The notes: generated from the letters alone by a model not told the origin. A DNA stretch of 64,000 nucleotides from Bradyrhizobium diazoefficiens (GCF_018131015.1 NZ_JAFCJJ010000003.1:248001-312000), one strand, 5' to 3'. Shown: positions 1 to 9,297, counted from the stretch's first letter. Program-made: numbers and translations.

Positions 1-975
1 GACGCCTTTGCCGTCACCGGCGGCGGCCGCTTCAACGCGGCGCGCATCACGCTGGAGGACCAGCTCGGCACGAGTCTCAACGGCGACCACACCTTCATGC
101 GTTTCAACCCGGTGATCGGCGGCACCTACAAGATCACGCCGGAGCTGACGGCCTATGCCGGCTATTCCGAGGCCAACCGCGTGCCGACGCCGCTCGAGCT
201 CGGCTGCGCCGATCCCGTCCGGCCATGCCTGCTTGCCGCGTTCCTGGTGTCGGACCCGCCGCTGAAGCAGGTCGTGTCCAAGACCGTGGAAGCGGGCCTG
301 CGCGGCACCAAGGAGCTGAACATCGGCACGCTCGGATGGAAGGTCGGCGCCTTCCGCGCCACCAATTTTGACGACATCACCGCCGTTCCCGCGGTCGGTC
401 GCACCGGCTTCGGCTATTTCACCAATGTCGGCCGGACGCGGCGCCAGGGGCTGGAGGCCGAGGTCAACATCAAGTCGCCCACGCTGCAGTTCCAGGCGAG
501 CTACGCCTTCGTCGATGCGCGCTACCTCGACGCGTTCGAGCTCGGCTCCGAAAGCCCGTTCCGGGATCCCGTCACCGAGACCATCCAGGTGCTGCCCGGC
601 AACCAGCTGCCCGCGATCCCGCGCCACCGCGTCAAGCTCGGCGTCGACTATGCCGTGACCGATGAATGGAAGGTCGGCGGCAACGCGCTGTTCGTCTCCA
701 GCCAGTATTTCGTCGGCGACGAGTCCAACCAGTTTTCGAAGCTGCCCGGCTATGCCGTGTTCAACCTCCACACCTCCTATCAAGTGACGAAGCAGGTGCA
801 GCTCTACGGAAAGGTCGACAACATCTTCGACAACCGCTACGCGACCTACGGACAGTTTTTCGACACCACGGCGCTGCCCAACTTCACTAATGGCGGCAAC
901 GCCTTCACCGATCCGCGCTCGCTCTCGCCGGCGCGGCCGCGCGCGTTCTATGCGGGGATGCGGGTGACGTTCTAG
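1..975 (+). CDS. TonB-dependent receptor, C-terminal part (5' truncated by window)
   Basis: The reading frame is open from the first base and ends in TAG at 973-975, so the start lies upstream of the window. The visible ~324 residues alternate aromatic beta-strands and turns typical of the barrel of a TonB-dependent outer-membrane receptor, with blocks such as YAGYSEANRVPTPLELGCAD and a late VDNIFDNRYATYGQFF segment characteristic of this family. It ends in RVTF, the terminal aromatic residue recognised by the BAM machinery. Such receptors import siderophores, cobalamin, nickel chelates or other scarce ligands using TonB energy. The plug domain and TonB box are not visible, so the substrate is unknown. 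Family assignment is firm, ligand is not. Confidence 0.9.
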   Translation, partial: DAFAVTGGGRFNAARITLEDQLGTSLNGDHTFMRFNPVIGGTYKITPELTAYAGYSEANRVPTPLELGCADPVRPCLLAAFLVSDPPLKQVVSKTVEAGLRGTKELNIGTLGWKVGAFRATNFDDITAVPAVGRTGFGYFTNVGRTRRQGLEAEVNIKSPTLQFQASYAFVDARYLDAFELGSESPFRDPVTETIQVLPGNQLPAIPRHRVKLGVDYAVTDEWKVGGNALFVSSQYFVGDESNQFSKLPGYAVFNLHTSYQVTKQVQLYGKVDNIFDNRYATYGQFFDTTALPNFTNGGNAFTDPRSLSPARPRAFYAGMRVTF

Positions 976-992
976 AGCGGAATGGCTCTTTC
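974..992 (+). terminator. possible weak terminator after TonB receptor
   Basis: A 5-bp stem (AGAGC/GCTCT, loop GGAATG) followed by TTT overlaps the stop codon of the receptor gene. The stem is short, so this is only a candidate intrinsic terminator. Confidence 0.3.
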
Positions 993-1127
993 CCCGGCCG
1001 TCATCCCGGAGCGCACAGGGGTGCGACGCAAAAATAAGCCGCCGGTGAGGAAAATGTAAGCCGGACGTCAAGCACGCGCCTGGCCGCGCTGGCACCGTCA
1101 CCTGGCAGATCAGGGACGGAGAGAGCC

Positions 1128-1676
1128 ATGGTTGCACCGGGCAAATTCGCGCACGTCGCGTTCAACACCTATCGCTACAGCGAGATGATCGAGTGGTACT
1201 TGCTCGTCTTCGATGCAAGGGTGCAGCACCGCGACAGCCGTCTGGCGTTCCTGACCTATGACGGCGAGCACCATCGGTTTGCCTTCATCAATCTCGGCAC
1301 CGCCAGCGGCGAGAGGCCGCCGGGCAGGGCGGACGGCGTCCATCACCTCGGCTACACCTGGCGACATCTCGAAGAGCTGATCGACACCTATATGTGGCTG
1401 AAGAGCCTTGCCATTGTGCCGGCGCGCGCGATCCGGCATGGCATGTCGCTGTCGCTCTATTACCGCGATCCCGATGGCAACGCGCTGGAGTTTCAGGTCG
1501 ATCTGATGACGGCGGCGGATGCGGACGCGTTCGTGAAGGGACCCGCCCTTGCGACCAATCCGATCGGCGAGCCGTTCGATCCCGAAGCCGTGGCGGTGCG
1601 GCTTGCGCAGGGCAAGCCGATCGACGATCTCATCTTTTGCTCCGATCAGGTCGAGCGCAAGACCCCGGTCAACTGA
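1128..1676 (+). CDS. VOC-superfamily (glyoxalase/extradiol dioxygenase-like) protein
   Basis: A 182-residue single-module vicinal-oxygen-chelate protein. Candidate metal ligands sit in the AHVAFN strand near the N-terminus, in VHHLGY mid-protein and in ALEFQVD near residue 125, the usual His/His/Glu pattern of VOC metalloenzymes including extradiol dioxygenases. The ATG follows GGAGAG at about 8 bases. It lies just before a GntR-regulated island that encodes a second, larger VOC protein, a flavin monooxygenase and an FAH hydrolase, so a role in opening or transforming an aromatic or enolic acid is plausible. Substrate cannot be read from sequence. Confidence 0.8.
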   Translation: MVAPGKFAHVAFNTYRYSEMIEWYLLVFDARVQHRDSRLAFLTYDGEHHRFAFINLGTASGERPPGRADGVHHLGYTWRHLEELIDTYMWLKSLAIVPARAIRHGMSLSLYYRDPDGNALEFQVDLMTAADADAFVKGPALATNPIGEPFDPEAVAVRLAQGKPIDDLIFCSDQVERKTPVN

Positions 1677-1774
1677 AGCCGCTTTGACTGACCTCGCCTC
1701 GGAGCGCCTGATTAATTCAGGGTTCCGGAAACCAACGCATTGACGGCACGTTGGCGGTGAAGGAGAGGTCGGCC

Positions 1775-1969
1775 ATGATCAGCAGCGACAGAACGTGCCC
1801 CGACTGCGGAGCAGGTTTCAGGCGGATCGAGCTTGCCGTGGAACACGGCAGTGAAGGCGAATATCGCTGCCCTGCCTGCGATGCGGTGCTGGAAATCCTC
1901 GATGGCAAGTGCGTCGTCGCATACCGGATGACGATCCTGCCGTCGGCGCGGGCGCTTCACTCGGGGTGA
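1775..1969 (+). CDS. small zinc-ribbon protein
   Basis: A 64-residue protein with two CxxC knuckles, CPDC near residue 8 and CPAC near residue 35, forming one zinc ribbon. The ATG at 1775 was chosen over an upstream TTG because GGAGAGG ends 6 bases before it. The sequence between the knuckles is polar and compact, so the protein is probably a lone zinc-binding domain in the cytoplasm. No function can be assigned. It sits between a VOC gene and the convergent GntR regulator. Confidence 0.6.
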   Translation: MISSDRTCPDCGAGFRRIELAVEHGSEGEYRCPACDAVLEILDGKCVVAYRMTILPSARALHSG

Positions 1970-2056
1970 CCACCGGTCCTGCTCTACAGGCGTCCTGCTG
2001 TCATCGACATTTCATTTGAACACCCAACATCCGCCGGGCGACGGCTCGCCGCCGGG

Positions 2057-2758
2057 CTACGCCAGCAGCCCGTCGGAATAGATGACGTCGGCCGTGCGCT
2101 GGTAGTGCTGCTGCAGCAGGCGCACGGCCTCTTCGCTGTCCCTGGCGAGGACTGCTTGAAGGATCTGGCTGTGCTCGGCGCCGACCTTGCGGGCCGGATA
2201 GGCCTTCGCAATCGACATCATGCGATAGCGATAGAGCCGGTCGGCGAGCTGCTCACAGAAGCCGAGCAGGGGCCGCGAGCCGCAAAGACCGATCAGCGTC
2301 GCGTGGAAGGCGCGGTGCACCTTCTCCCAATCGGGGTTGTCCTCGAATGTGTCGGGCTTGAGCGAGCGCGGCGTGCGATCGAGCCGGTGATGCGCCACCA
2401 GCAGGGCTTCTTCCCAGCCCTGGGTCGCGTTCTGCATGGACTCGCGCAGCGCAAGGCCCTCGACCCAGCACCGCGTCTTGGTCAGCTCCTGCAGCTCCTC
2501 CCTGCTGACTTCCTTCACATAGAAGCCGCGCTGCTCCATGCCGACGACGAACTCTTCGCTGGTCAGGCGGTTTAGCGCCTCGCGCAGCGGGGTCTGCCCG
2601 ACATTGTATTGCTCCATCAGGAAGCGCGACTGCAGCTTGCGTCCGGGCGCAAGCCGCGTGGTCAGGATGTCGGCCTTGAGGCGCGCGTAGATCGAGGTCG
2701 CCAGCGTTGCCGGCTGGTCGACCTTCTGGCTTGGCAGGTCAGGGCTCATGGCATCCAT
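2057..2758 (-). CDS. GntR-family (FCD/FadR subfamily) transcriptional regulator
   Basis: A 233-residue protein with an N-terminal winged helix (about residues 20-85, including LKADILTTRLAPGRKLQS and the TPLREALNRLTSEEFV recognition region) and an all-helical FCD ligand-binding domain. FCD-type metal ligands are suggested by the HHRLD, HRAFH and EHSQI histidines. The family senses small organic acids and usually represses neighbouring catabolic genes. It is divergent from the VOC-monooxygenase-FAH operon across a 123-bp AT-rich gap holding palindromes, so it very likely controls that operon and itself. Confidence 0.9.
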   Translation of the reverse strand: MDAMSPDLPSQKVDQPATLATSIYARLKADILTTRLAPGRKLQSRFLMEQYNVGQTPLREALNRLTSEEFVVGMEQRGFYVKEVSREELQELTKTRCWVEGLALRESMQNATQGWEEALLVAHHRLDRTPRSLKPDTFEDNPDWEKVHRAFHATLIGLCGSRPLLGFCEQLADRLYRYRMMSIAKAYPARKVGAEHSQILQAVLARDSEEAVRLLQQHYQRTADVIYSDGLLA

Positions 2759-2773
2759 CGAATCCTTGGGCCC

Positions 2774-2843
2774 GTGTACACTAGCAGCTTTTCAGCCGTT
2801 AATCTATAAATTCTGGCTTTACTGTCGATTTTATACAGATTAA
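2774..2843. promoter_or_regulatory. divergent promoter with candidate GntR operators
   Basis: The gap between the GntR gene and the VOC operon is AT-rich for this genome. It contains a perfect 8-bp palindrome GTGTACAC at 2774-2781 and an imperfect inverted repeat, TTAATCTATAA at 2799-2809 facing TTATACAGATTAA at 2831-2843. Both are plausible FCD-type GntR operators. The binding assignment is inference. Confidence 0.5.
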
Positions 2844-2881
2844 GAATTTGGCTTTCGCGTTCCCGCACCCAAGGAAGCCTG

Positions 2882-3781
2882 ATGTCCGACTTTCCGGTGG
2901 CGGCCCTGCGCAGCGTCGAGATCGCGACGCCGCACCTCGCCGGGTCCATCGAATTCTACACCGCGGTCTGGGGTCTCGACGTCGCGGCGGAAGCGGACGG
3001 CACGGTGTACCTCGCCGCCACGGGCAGCGACTTCCACGTCCTTGAGCTCACGGCTGGGGACGCGACGGCGCTTCGCAAGGTCAGTTTTCGCGCCCGCTCG
3101 CAGGAGGATCTGCACCGCCTGTTCGCGCGTGCGCGAGAGGCCGGCTGCGAGGTGCTCCGCTCGCCCGCCCCATCGTCGGCGCCGTCGGGCGGGATGAGTT
3201 TTCTGGTTCGCGAGCCGCAGGGATGCGCCATCGAGTTCGTCCATGGCGACCGCACCAAGCCGGCGCGGGTGATTGCGGACCGTCCCGAGCGGCTCGCGCA
3301 TGTCAACATCAACAGCGCTGATGTCGACACGCTGTCAGTCTTCTACCAGGACGTCCTGGGATTTCGTCTGTCGGATCGCTCGAAGCTGATGGCCTTCCTG
3401 TGCTGCAACAGCGATCACCACGCCATCGTGGTTGCGGAAGGACCGCGCAACGGCCTCAATCACGTTGCCTTCCTGATGCCCGACCTCGAGTCCGTGATGC
3501 GCGGCTCCGGCCGCATGATCGACCACGGCTATCCGATCGGCTGGGGCGTCGGCCGTCACGGCCCGGGCGACAACGTATTCGCCTATTTCGTCGATCCGAC
3601 CGGTGCCGTCATCGAATACACCGCCGAGGTCCTGCAGATCGACGACAGCTACATTGCGAAGGGGCCGGCCTATTGGGTCTGGCCGCCGGGACGCACCGAC
3701 CAGTGGGGCATTGCTCCGCCGAAGTCCGAGGCCTGCAAGGCGGCGCAACTCGCCATTCCCTTCGCGGCGGCGCGCGCATGA
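2882..3781 (+). CDS. two-domain VOC extradiol dioxygenase-like protein
   Basis: A 299-residue protein with an N-terminal VOC module (about 5-125) and a C-terminal module (about 140-255), the architecture of type I extradiol dioxygenases. In the second module the strands RLAHVNINS, GLNHVAFLM and AVIEYTAEV carry the expected His, His and Glu metal ligands. The first module ends in GCAIEFVHGD. The ATG follows AGGAAG. The stop overlaps the start of the flavin monooxygenase gene by ATGA, indicating translational coupling. Likely role: ring cleavage of a catechol made by the neighbouring hydroxylase; the substrate is unknown. Confidence 0.85.
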   Translation: MSDFPVAALRSVEIATPHLAGSIEFYTAVWGLDVAAEADGTVYLAATGSDFHVLELTAGDATALRKVSFRARSQEDLHRLFARAREAGCEVLRSPAPSSAPSGGMSFLVREPQGCAIEFVHGDRTKPARVIADRPERLAHVNINSADVDTLSVFYQDVLGFRLSDRSKLMAFLCCNSDHHAIVVAEGPRNGLNHVAFLMPDLESVMRGSGRMIDHGYPIGWGVGRHGPGDNVFAYFVDPTGAVIEYTAEVLQIDDSYIAKGPAYWVWPPGRTDQWGIAPPKSEACKAAQLAIPFAAARA

Positions 3782-5402
3782 CGGAGACGGCGACCGATCA
3801 TGACGTGCTCGTCGTTGGCTTCGGGCCGACCGGAGCGGTTGCCGCAGGCCAGCTCGGTCGCCTCGGTCATCGCACCCTCGTCGTCGACCGCCTCACCGAT
3901 GTCTATGACAAGCCGCGCGCGATCGCACTCGATCACGAGATTTTCCGCCATCTCGACAATATGGGCCTTGCGGACGCGATCTCGCCCCATGTCGAGCCGT
4001 TCACCGCGTCGGAGCATTTTGGCGTCGACGGCCAGTTGATCCGGCGCATCGACATGGTCGCAAAGCCCTATCCGCTCGGCTACACACCAAGCATGGTGTT
4101 CAGCCAGCCCGCGGTCGAGGCCGAGTTGCGCCGCCACGCGACCAGTTTCTCCAATGTGAAGGCCGAACTCGGCGTCGAGCTGGTCGATCTCGTTCAAAGC
4201 CCCGACCGCGTCGAGGCGCGTTTGAAGGGTGCGGATGGCCGGCACCGCTCGGTAACAGTGCGCTACCTGCTCGGCTGCGACGGCGCCTCCAGCACCGTGC
4301 GGCAGATCGCGGGCCTCGGCCTTGAGGATCTCATCTTCGACGAGCCCTGGCTGGTAGTGGACATGCGCGTGAACGAAAGCGCGCTCGCAAACCTGCCGCA
4401 ATGCTCCGCGCAATTCTGCAATCCCGCCCGCCCCGTCAGCTTCCTGATCGGTCCGAACAATCATCGCCGCTGGGAGATCATGCTGCTGCCGGGCGAAGAC
4501 GCGCGGCAGATGGAGCAGCCGGAGCAGGTCTGGAAGCTGCTCTCGCCCTGGCTCACGCCGCAGGATGGAGAATTGTGGCGGGCAGCGTCCTACCGCTTCC
4601 ACGCGCTCGTCGCCGAGAATTGGCGCAACGGCAGAATCCTGATCGCCGGCGACGCCGCGCACCAGCAGCCGCCCTTCATCGGCCAGGGCATGTGCCAGGG
4701 CCTGCGCGACGCCACCAATCTGGTCTGGAAGCTGGATCGGGTGCTCACGGGCACGTCGTCCGAGGCGCTGCTCGACAGCTACACCGTCGAACGCAAGCCG
4801 CACGTCATCGAGCTGACCGGCAGGATCAAGGCGATCGGCCAGTCGATCTGCGAACGCGATCCCGCGGCGGCCCGGCGGCGCGACGCGCAGGCCCTGGCGG
4901 ATGGCGGCGGCAAGCCGCTGCTCATGACACGGCAGGGATCATTCCGCCGCTGCGCGCGGGATTCCTGACGGAGCACGAAACGCCGGCGCGAGGCAGCCTG
5001 TTTCCGCAGCCGCGCATCGCAGACGGCGGAAAGGTCCGCCTGCTGGACGAGGTTATCGGGTCCGGCTGGCGGCTGCTGATCGACGGCCGCAGCGACGATG
5101 CCGCATTCACGTTCGTGCTCTCGCTCCTCGCCGCGCGCCGCGACATCTCCGCGGCTGCAGTCGCGCCGCTCAGCGTCGGCGCGCCGAACGCGCTCAAGGA
5201 AACCGAGGGAGTGCTGGCAAGCTGGTTCGAGCGTCACGGCGTCATCGCGGCGCTCGTGCGGCCCGACCATTACGTCTTCGGCACCGCGCGCAACGCAACC
5301 GAGCTTGGTGATCTCATGGATGAGATCGACGTGCGGCTTCACGACGGCCCGGCCGGGCGTAACAACGAAACTTCGGATCTGAGAATGGAGAAAACACCAT
5401 GA
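3778..5402 (+). pseudogene. FAD-dependent aromatic hydroxylase (MhpA-like), frameshifted
   Basis: The gene encodes a class A flavoprotein monooxygenase of about 540 residues. The N-terminal Rossmann motif is GFGPTGAVAAGQLGRLG, the DG-type segment is LLGCDGASSTVRQIAG, and the second FAD motif is GRILIAGDAAHQQPPFIGQG. All resemble 3-(3-hydroxyphenyl)propionate hydroxylases. The frame opened at ATG 3778 stops at 4968, but homologous sequence (IIPPLRAGFLTEHETPARG) continues in the next frame to 5402. A single missing G in the GGG run at 4935-4937 explains the break. The span is 1625 nt, one short of a multiple of three. It overlaps both neighbours by ATGA. It is either a recent inactivation or a sequencing deletion. 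Confidence 0.8.
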
Positions 5403-6244
5403 AGCTGGCCACCGTGGCGATCGACGGCCGCACCACCTGGGGCACCATCGAAGGCGAGACCTTCTTCGACGTCGGCGCTGTCCTCGGCGCGCGCTGTGCC
5501 GACCTCAAGGCGGCGGTCGGCGCCGGCTTGTCGGGGGTTGCGGATGCGAAAGCCAAGGCCGCCGCCATTCCGGCCGCGAAGGTCACCTTTCTGCCTGTCA
5601 TCCCGAACCCGGACAAGATCCTGTGCGTGGGGCTGAATTACGAGACCCATCGCAAGGAAACCGGCCGCGCCGAGGTCGATCATCCCACCATCTTCCCGCG
5701 CTACGCCAACAGCCAGACAGGGCATCTGCAGCCGATCGTGCGGCCGCGCGTCTCGACCCAGCTCGATTTCGAAGGCGAGCTTGCGGTCATCATCGGCAAG
5801 GCGGGGCGCTACATCTCCCGCGCCGATGCCATGGACCATGTCGCGGGCTACTCCTGCTACAATGATGGCAGCGTCCGCGACTTCCAGCGCCATACGAGTC
5901 AGTTCACGCCGGGCAAGAATTTTGCCGACACCGGCGCATTCGGTCCCTGGATGATGACGCCGGACGAGCTTGGCCCGCTCGGCGCACTCCGCCTGCAGAC
6001 CCGCCTGAACGGGCAAGTCATGCAGGAAGCGCGCATCGAGCAGATGATCTTCGATATCCCGCGCCAGATCGAATATTGCTCCACCTTCACGCGGCTCGAG
6101 CCCGGCGACGTCATCGTCAGCGGCACGCCGGGCGGTGTCGGCTCGCGGCGCGAGCCGCCGCTCTGGATGAAGCCCGGTGACGTCGTCGAAATCGAGGTCG
6201 AGCGCCTCGGCGTGCTGCGCAACACCGTCGTGGACGAAACCTGA
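5399..6244 (+). CDS. fumarylacetoacetate hydrolase (FAH) family protein
   Basis: A 281-residue FAH-fold enzyme. The family core runs from KILCVGLNYETHRKETG through DFEGELAVIIGK to GFVSGTPGGVG-like VIVSGTPGGVGS near residue 240. The acidic metal site appears in LDFEGELAV. Members hydrolyse or decarboxylate acylpyruvates and 2-hydroxymuconate-type products downstream of extradiol ring cleavage. Its start overlaps the upstream monooxygenase stop (ATGA), so it is the third cistron of the VOC-hydroxylase-FAH operon and probably processes the ring-cleavage product. Confidence 0.9.
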   Translation: MKLATVAIDGRTTWGTIEGETFFDVGAVLGARCADLKAAVGAGLSGVADAKAKAAAIPAAKVTFLPVIPNPDKILCVGLNYETHRKETGRAEVDHPTIFPRYANSQTGHLQPIVRPRVSTQLDFEGELAVIIGKAGRYISRADAMDHVAGYSCYNDGSVRDFQRHTSQFTPGKNFADTGAFGPWMMTPDELGPLGALRLQTRLNGQVMQEARIEQMIFDIPRQIEYCSTFTRLEPGDVIVSGTPGGVGSRREPPLWMKPGDVVEIEVERLGVLRNTVVDET

Positions 6245-6297
6245 CCGACAAGACGATCCAAAAGCCCGCAAAGCGGCTTCTCAAGGGGAGGAACACC

Positions 6298-7275
6298 ATG
6301 CCCGGACTATCCCGTCGTCTGCTGCTTGCCGGCGCCGTCCTTTGCCTCGCCGGTCCGGCCTTCGCGCAAGTTTGGCCGCAACGGCCGGTGACGATCGTCG
6401 TGCCGCAGCCGGCAGGCAACAGTCCGGACGTGATGTGCCGCCTCATCACCGAAAAACTGTCCCGCACGCTGGGGCAGCAGTTCGTCGTCGAGAATCGCCC
6501 CGGTGCCGCAAACCTCGTCGGCACGCAATCGGTCGCCCGTGCGGCTCCCGACGGCTACACGTTCCTGTTCGCGACGTCGGCCGCGCTCGTCACCAATCCC
6601 TACACGTTCAAGAAGCTGCCCTACGATCCCGTGAAGGATTTTGTGCCGGTGGCGATGGCGGCCAGGAGCAACCACGTCCTTCTCGTCAATCCCGAGGTGA
6701 AGGCCAGGACGCTGCCGGAATTGATCAAGCTGGAAAAATCGGCGCCCGGTTCATTGAGTCTCGCCGTTGACGGCGCGCGCAACCTCTCGGGCCTGATGGC
6801 GCAGGCCATCAACAAGAATGCCGGGACCGGCTTCGTGCTGATCCCCTACAACAACACCACGAATGCGGTGCAGGACGCGATCTCGGGGCGCATCCAGGTG
6901 ACGATTCAGGCGGCGTCGATCGCCGAGGCCTTCATCAAGGCCGGCACGCTGCGGCCGATCGCGGTCGCGGGGGCCAAGCGGATCGATTCCCTGCCGGACG
7001 TTCCCGCGATCTCGGAGACCTTGCAGAGCGTGGATCTGCAGGGCTGGTTCATGTTCATGGCGCCGGCCGGCACGCCCGCCGACATTGTCGACAAGCTCAG
7101 CGCCGAGATCGCGCGCGCCCTGGAGTCGCCCGAGGTGCGCGAGCGCGCTCCCACCATCGGCTTCGATGTCCGTGTTGGCGATGCCGTGACGCCTGCAGGC
7201 GCCAAACGTTTCCTCGACGACCAGCTTGCCTCGTCCGGCAAGATCATCCAGGCGCTGGGTATCGAGCCGGAATAG
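6298..7275 (+). CDS. Bug/TctC-family periplasmic solute-binding protein
   Basis: A 325-residue exported protein with a signal peptide (SRRLLLAGAVLCLAGPAFA, cleavage about residue 24). It is followed by the Bug-family opening WPQRPVTIVVPQPAGNSPD and the later RIDSLPDVPAISE block. The ATG follows AGGAAC. Bug proteins bind carboxylates or aromatic acids, often as orphans without adjacent TctAB permeases, as here. Placed 53 bp behind the FAH gene, it probably captures the substrate of the GntR-controlled pathway in the periplasm. Confidence 0.9.
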   Translation: MPGLSRRLLLAGAVLCLAGPAFAQVWPQRPVTIVVPQPAGNSPDVMCRLITEKLSRTLGQQFVVENRPGAANLVGTQSVARAAPDGYTFLFATSAALVTNPYTFKKLPYDPVKDFVPVAMAARSNHVLLVNPEVKARTLPELIKLEKSAPGSLSLAVDGARNLSGLMAQAINKNAGTGFVLIPYNNTTNAVQDAISGRIQVTIQAASIAEAFIKAGTLRPIAVAGAKRIDSLPDVPAISETLQSVDLQGWFMFMAPAGTPADIVDKLSAEIARALESPEVRERAPTIGFDVRVGDAVTPAGAKRFLDDQLASSGKIIQALGIEPE

Positions 7276-7284
7276 CGGGACACT

Positions 7285-7301
7285 ACCTTGCGGGGCAAGG
7301 T
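7285..7301 (+). terminator. hairpin after the catabolic operon
   Basis: ACCTTGC and GCAAGGT form a 7-bp perfect stem around GGG, with flanking bases able to extend it (GAC/GTC). No T-run follows, so it may be a Rho-associated or structural hairpin rather than a classical intrinsic terminator. Confidence 0.4.
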
Positions 7302-7399
7302 GTCAGGAAAAGGCAGGCAAGGTCCGGCCTTGAGGGAATTGGCGATCGCGTTAAGGTAACGTGTCCTAAGGCCATCACCGGCCAATCGACGGTTGCCGA

Positions 7400-8248
7400 A
7401 TGCAGGAACTCCTGTTCTTCATCGCGTCAAGCTTCTGGGCGGGCGCCGCGCATGCGGCGACACCGGGTCACGGCAAGACCATCGCGGCGGCCTACATCGT
7501 CGGCGCGCGCGGCAAGCCGGTCGACGCGGTGATCCTGGGAATTTTCGTCACGCTGTCCCACGTCAGCGGGATCGTCCTGGTTGGCGCGCTCGCCTCGCTC
7601 GGCTCGGCCTGGTTGCGACCGCAGCGCATTGAAGCCTGGCTGGCGGTCGTCGTCGGCGGCCTGGTGATCGCGCTCGGCCTGTGGATGCTATGGGCGCAGC
7701 GCGATCTCCTGGCGCTCGCGATGGGCGAAACCGGCCAGGCGGGAGACGCCGAGGATCGTGCGGAGGCCCACGCCGGCGATCACGATCATGCGCACGACGG
7801 CCACCCGCACAGCCATGGCCATGCTCATGCTCATCCTCTCGGCGATGGCGGTCCTGTGGTCTGGCACAGCCACGGGTTCGGCAAGGTTCATGCCCACCGG
7901 CTGGACGTCGTGACGGAAAATCGTCCGAAGCTGCCGGTGCTGCTGGCGTTGGGTGTTGCGGGCGGCCTGTTGCCGGATCCCGCCGCGCTGGCGCTGCTGC
8001 TCGGCGCCTTGTCGAGCGGAAAAGTCATGCTCGGCCTGATCACCGTGCTGGTCTTCAGCCTCGGCTTCGCAGCGACGCTGGTCGTGGTCGGGATCGTTGC
8101 CGCGAAGGTCGGCGAAAGGGTGCTCGACTGGCTGGACAGCATCTGGATGGTCCGCCTGCAGATCGCCACCAGCCTTTTGATCATCGGGATGGGGGTCGTG
8201 CTCACCATTCAGGCGGTGTCCGCGCTGGCGGCATTGTCGGCGCCGTAA
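7400..8248 (+). CDS. NicO-family nickel/cobalt transporter
   Basis: A 282-residue integral membrane protein. The N-terminal signature AATPGHGKTIAAAYIVGARG is the NicO/RcnA-type motif. A long cytoplasmic or periplasmic loop at about residues 118-160 is extremely His/Asp-rich (HDHAHDGHPHSHGHAHAH), typical of metal buffering. Around six hydrophobic segments flank it. RcnA relatives export Ni/Co; other NicO members import them, so direction is undetermined. It converges with the beta-propeller operon; its TAA lies 1 bp from the next stop. A second Ni/Co permease of a different family lies at 12293-13129. Confidence 0.85.
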   Translation: MQELLFFIASSFWAGAAHAATPGHGKTIAAAYIVGARGKPVDAVILGIFVTLSHVSGIVLVGALASLGSAWLRPQRIEAWLAVVVGGLVIALGLWMLWAQRDLLALAMGETGQAGDAEDRAEAHAGDHDHAHDGHPHSHGHAHAHPLGDGGPVVWHSHGFGKVHAHRLDVVTENRPKLPVLLALGVAGGLLPDPAALALLLGALSSGKVMLGLITVLVFSLGFAATLVVVGIVAAKVGERVLDWLDSIWMVRLQIATSLLIIGMGVVLTIQAVSALAALSAP

Positions 8249-8249
8249 C

Positions 8250-9275
8250 TCAGGGCGCGCCCGCATCCCTGGCCGGCAGCATGCCGACAAAACCGCTGAT
8301 GTCGGCGTACCAGACATTGCCGTCACGGTCGACGGCGACACTGAATGGCCGGGCATTTTCGCGCGGCAGCTGAAAGATTGCGACGCGCCCATTGCGCAAT
8401 CGCCCGAGGCTGGCGCGGCGCATCATGCCGAACCAGACGTCGTCATTGGGAGCGACCGCAATGCCGCTGAGGCCGGCATTGTCCTGCCCCACCTCGACGT
8501 CCGAGAATTGTCCATCCTTGAAACGCCCGATCCGGTTGGCGCGGAATTGCAGGAACCAGACCGCACCGTCGCGGCCGGCCGCGACGTCGGTTGGCACGGC
8601 GCCGCCGCGCGGCAGGTCGAAGGTCTTGCCGGTGCCGTCAGTGGTGAGGCGGAGCAGCTGGTTGCCGTTCTGCAGCGTCGCCCACACCGCGCCGTCGGCT
8701 GACACCGCGACCCCGTACGGCCCGCCTCTGGCTGACTCGATCTGATGGCGGGTAAAAACGCCGTCCTTCAGCCTGGTCACGCCATAGCCGGTCAGATCGG
8801 CGAACCACGCGGCGCCATCGGGCGCGATCGCCAGCCGTCCGAGGCGCGCGATCGGAGTATCGAGCACAAACCGCGCGATCTCGCCGTCCCTGCTGACATG
8901 GGTAATGGCGCGGGCGGCCAGGTCCGTGTACCAGGCGCCACCGTCAGCCGCGACCGCGAGCCCGAGCGGTTCGATGTTGCGGTTCGCCGTGGACAGAAGC
9001 TCGATGCGGCCATCGCGCACACGACCGATCCCGTCGGCATGATCGATGGTGAACCAGATGCTGCCATCGGCACCCGCGGCGATCGCGATCGGCGCATCGT
9101 CCGGCTCGCCCATGCGGTACTCGACGAAGTTCTTTTTGCCGGGCCCGGCGCGGAGCAGCAACAACGCGCCTCCCGCCAGAACGGCGATGCAAAGCATGGC
9201 GGCGAGCGTTCCGGTCCCGAACTTCGCGATCCTTCCCGGTGCGTCCCGGACGTATCTTGAAATCTGCAAGGACAC
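8250..9275 (-). CDS. membrane-anchored Vgb/NHL-like beta-propeller protein
   Basis: A 341-residue protein with an N-terminal membrane anchor (about 20-42) and then repeats of the form AADGSIWFT, AADGGAWYT, APDGAAWFA, SADGAVWAT, GRDGAVWFL, APNDDVWFG and DRDGNVWYA, giving about seven blades. The repeats match the streptogramin lyase (Vgb)/NHL class. GTG 9275 was chosen because AGGAG precedes it. Vgb catalysis needs histidines late in the protein; none occurs beyond about residue 175 here, so lyase activity is unlikely. It probably acts as a periplasmic sensor, scaffold or lactonase-like protein. It is the last cistron of the MBL-propeller operon. Confidence 0.75.
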   Translation of the reverse strand: MSLQISRYVRDAPGRIAKFGTGTLAAMLCIAVLAGGALLLLRAGPGKKNFVEYRMGEPDDAPIAIAAGADGSIWFTIDHADGIGRVRDGRIELLSTANRNIEPLGLAVAADGGAWYTDLAARAITHVSRDGEIARFVLDTPIARLGRLAIAPDGAAWFADLTGYGVTRLKDGVFTRHQIESARGGPYGVAVSADGAVWATLQNGNQLLRLTTDGTGKTFDLPRGGAVPTDVAAGRDGAVWFLQFRANRIGRFKDGQFSDVEVGQDNAGLSGIAVAPNDDVWFGMMRRASLGRLRNGRVAIFQLPRENARPFSVAVDRDGNVWYADISGFVGMLPARDAGAP

Positions 9276-9297
9276 TGCTCACTCCTGCGGCTACGGA

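Noticed and set aside
8250..9275. Streptogramin lyase (antibiotic resistance) for the Vgb-like propeller
   Set aside because: Late catalytic histidines are absent and the protein is membrane anchored.
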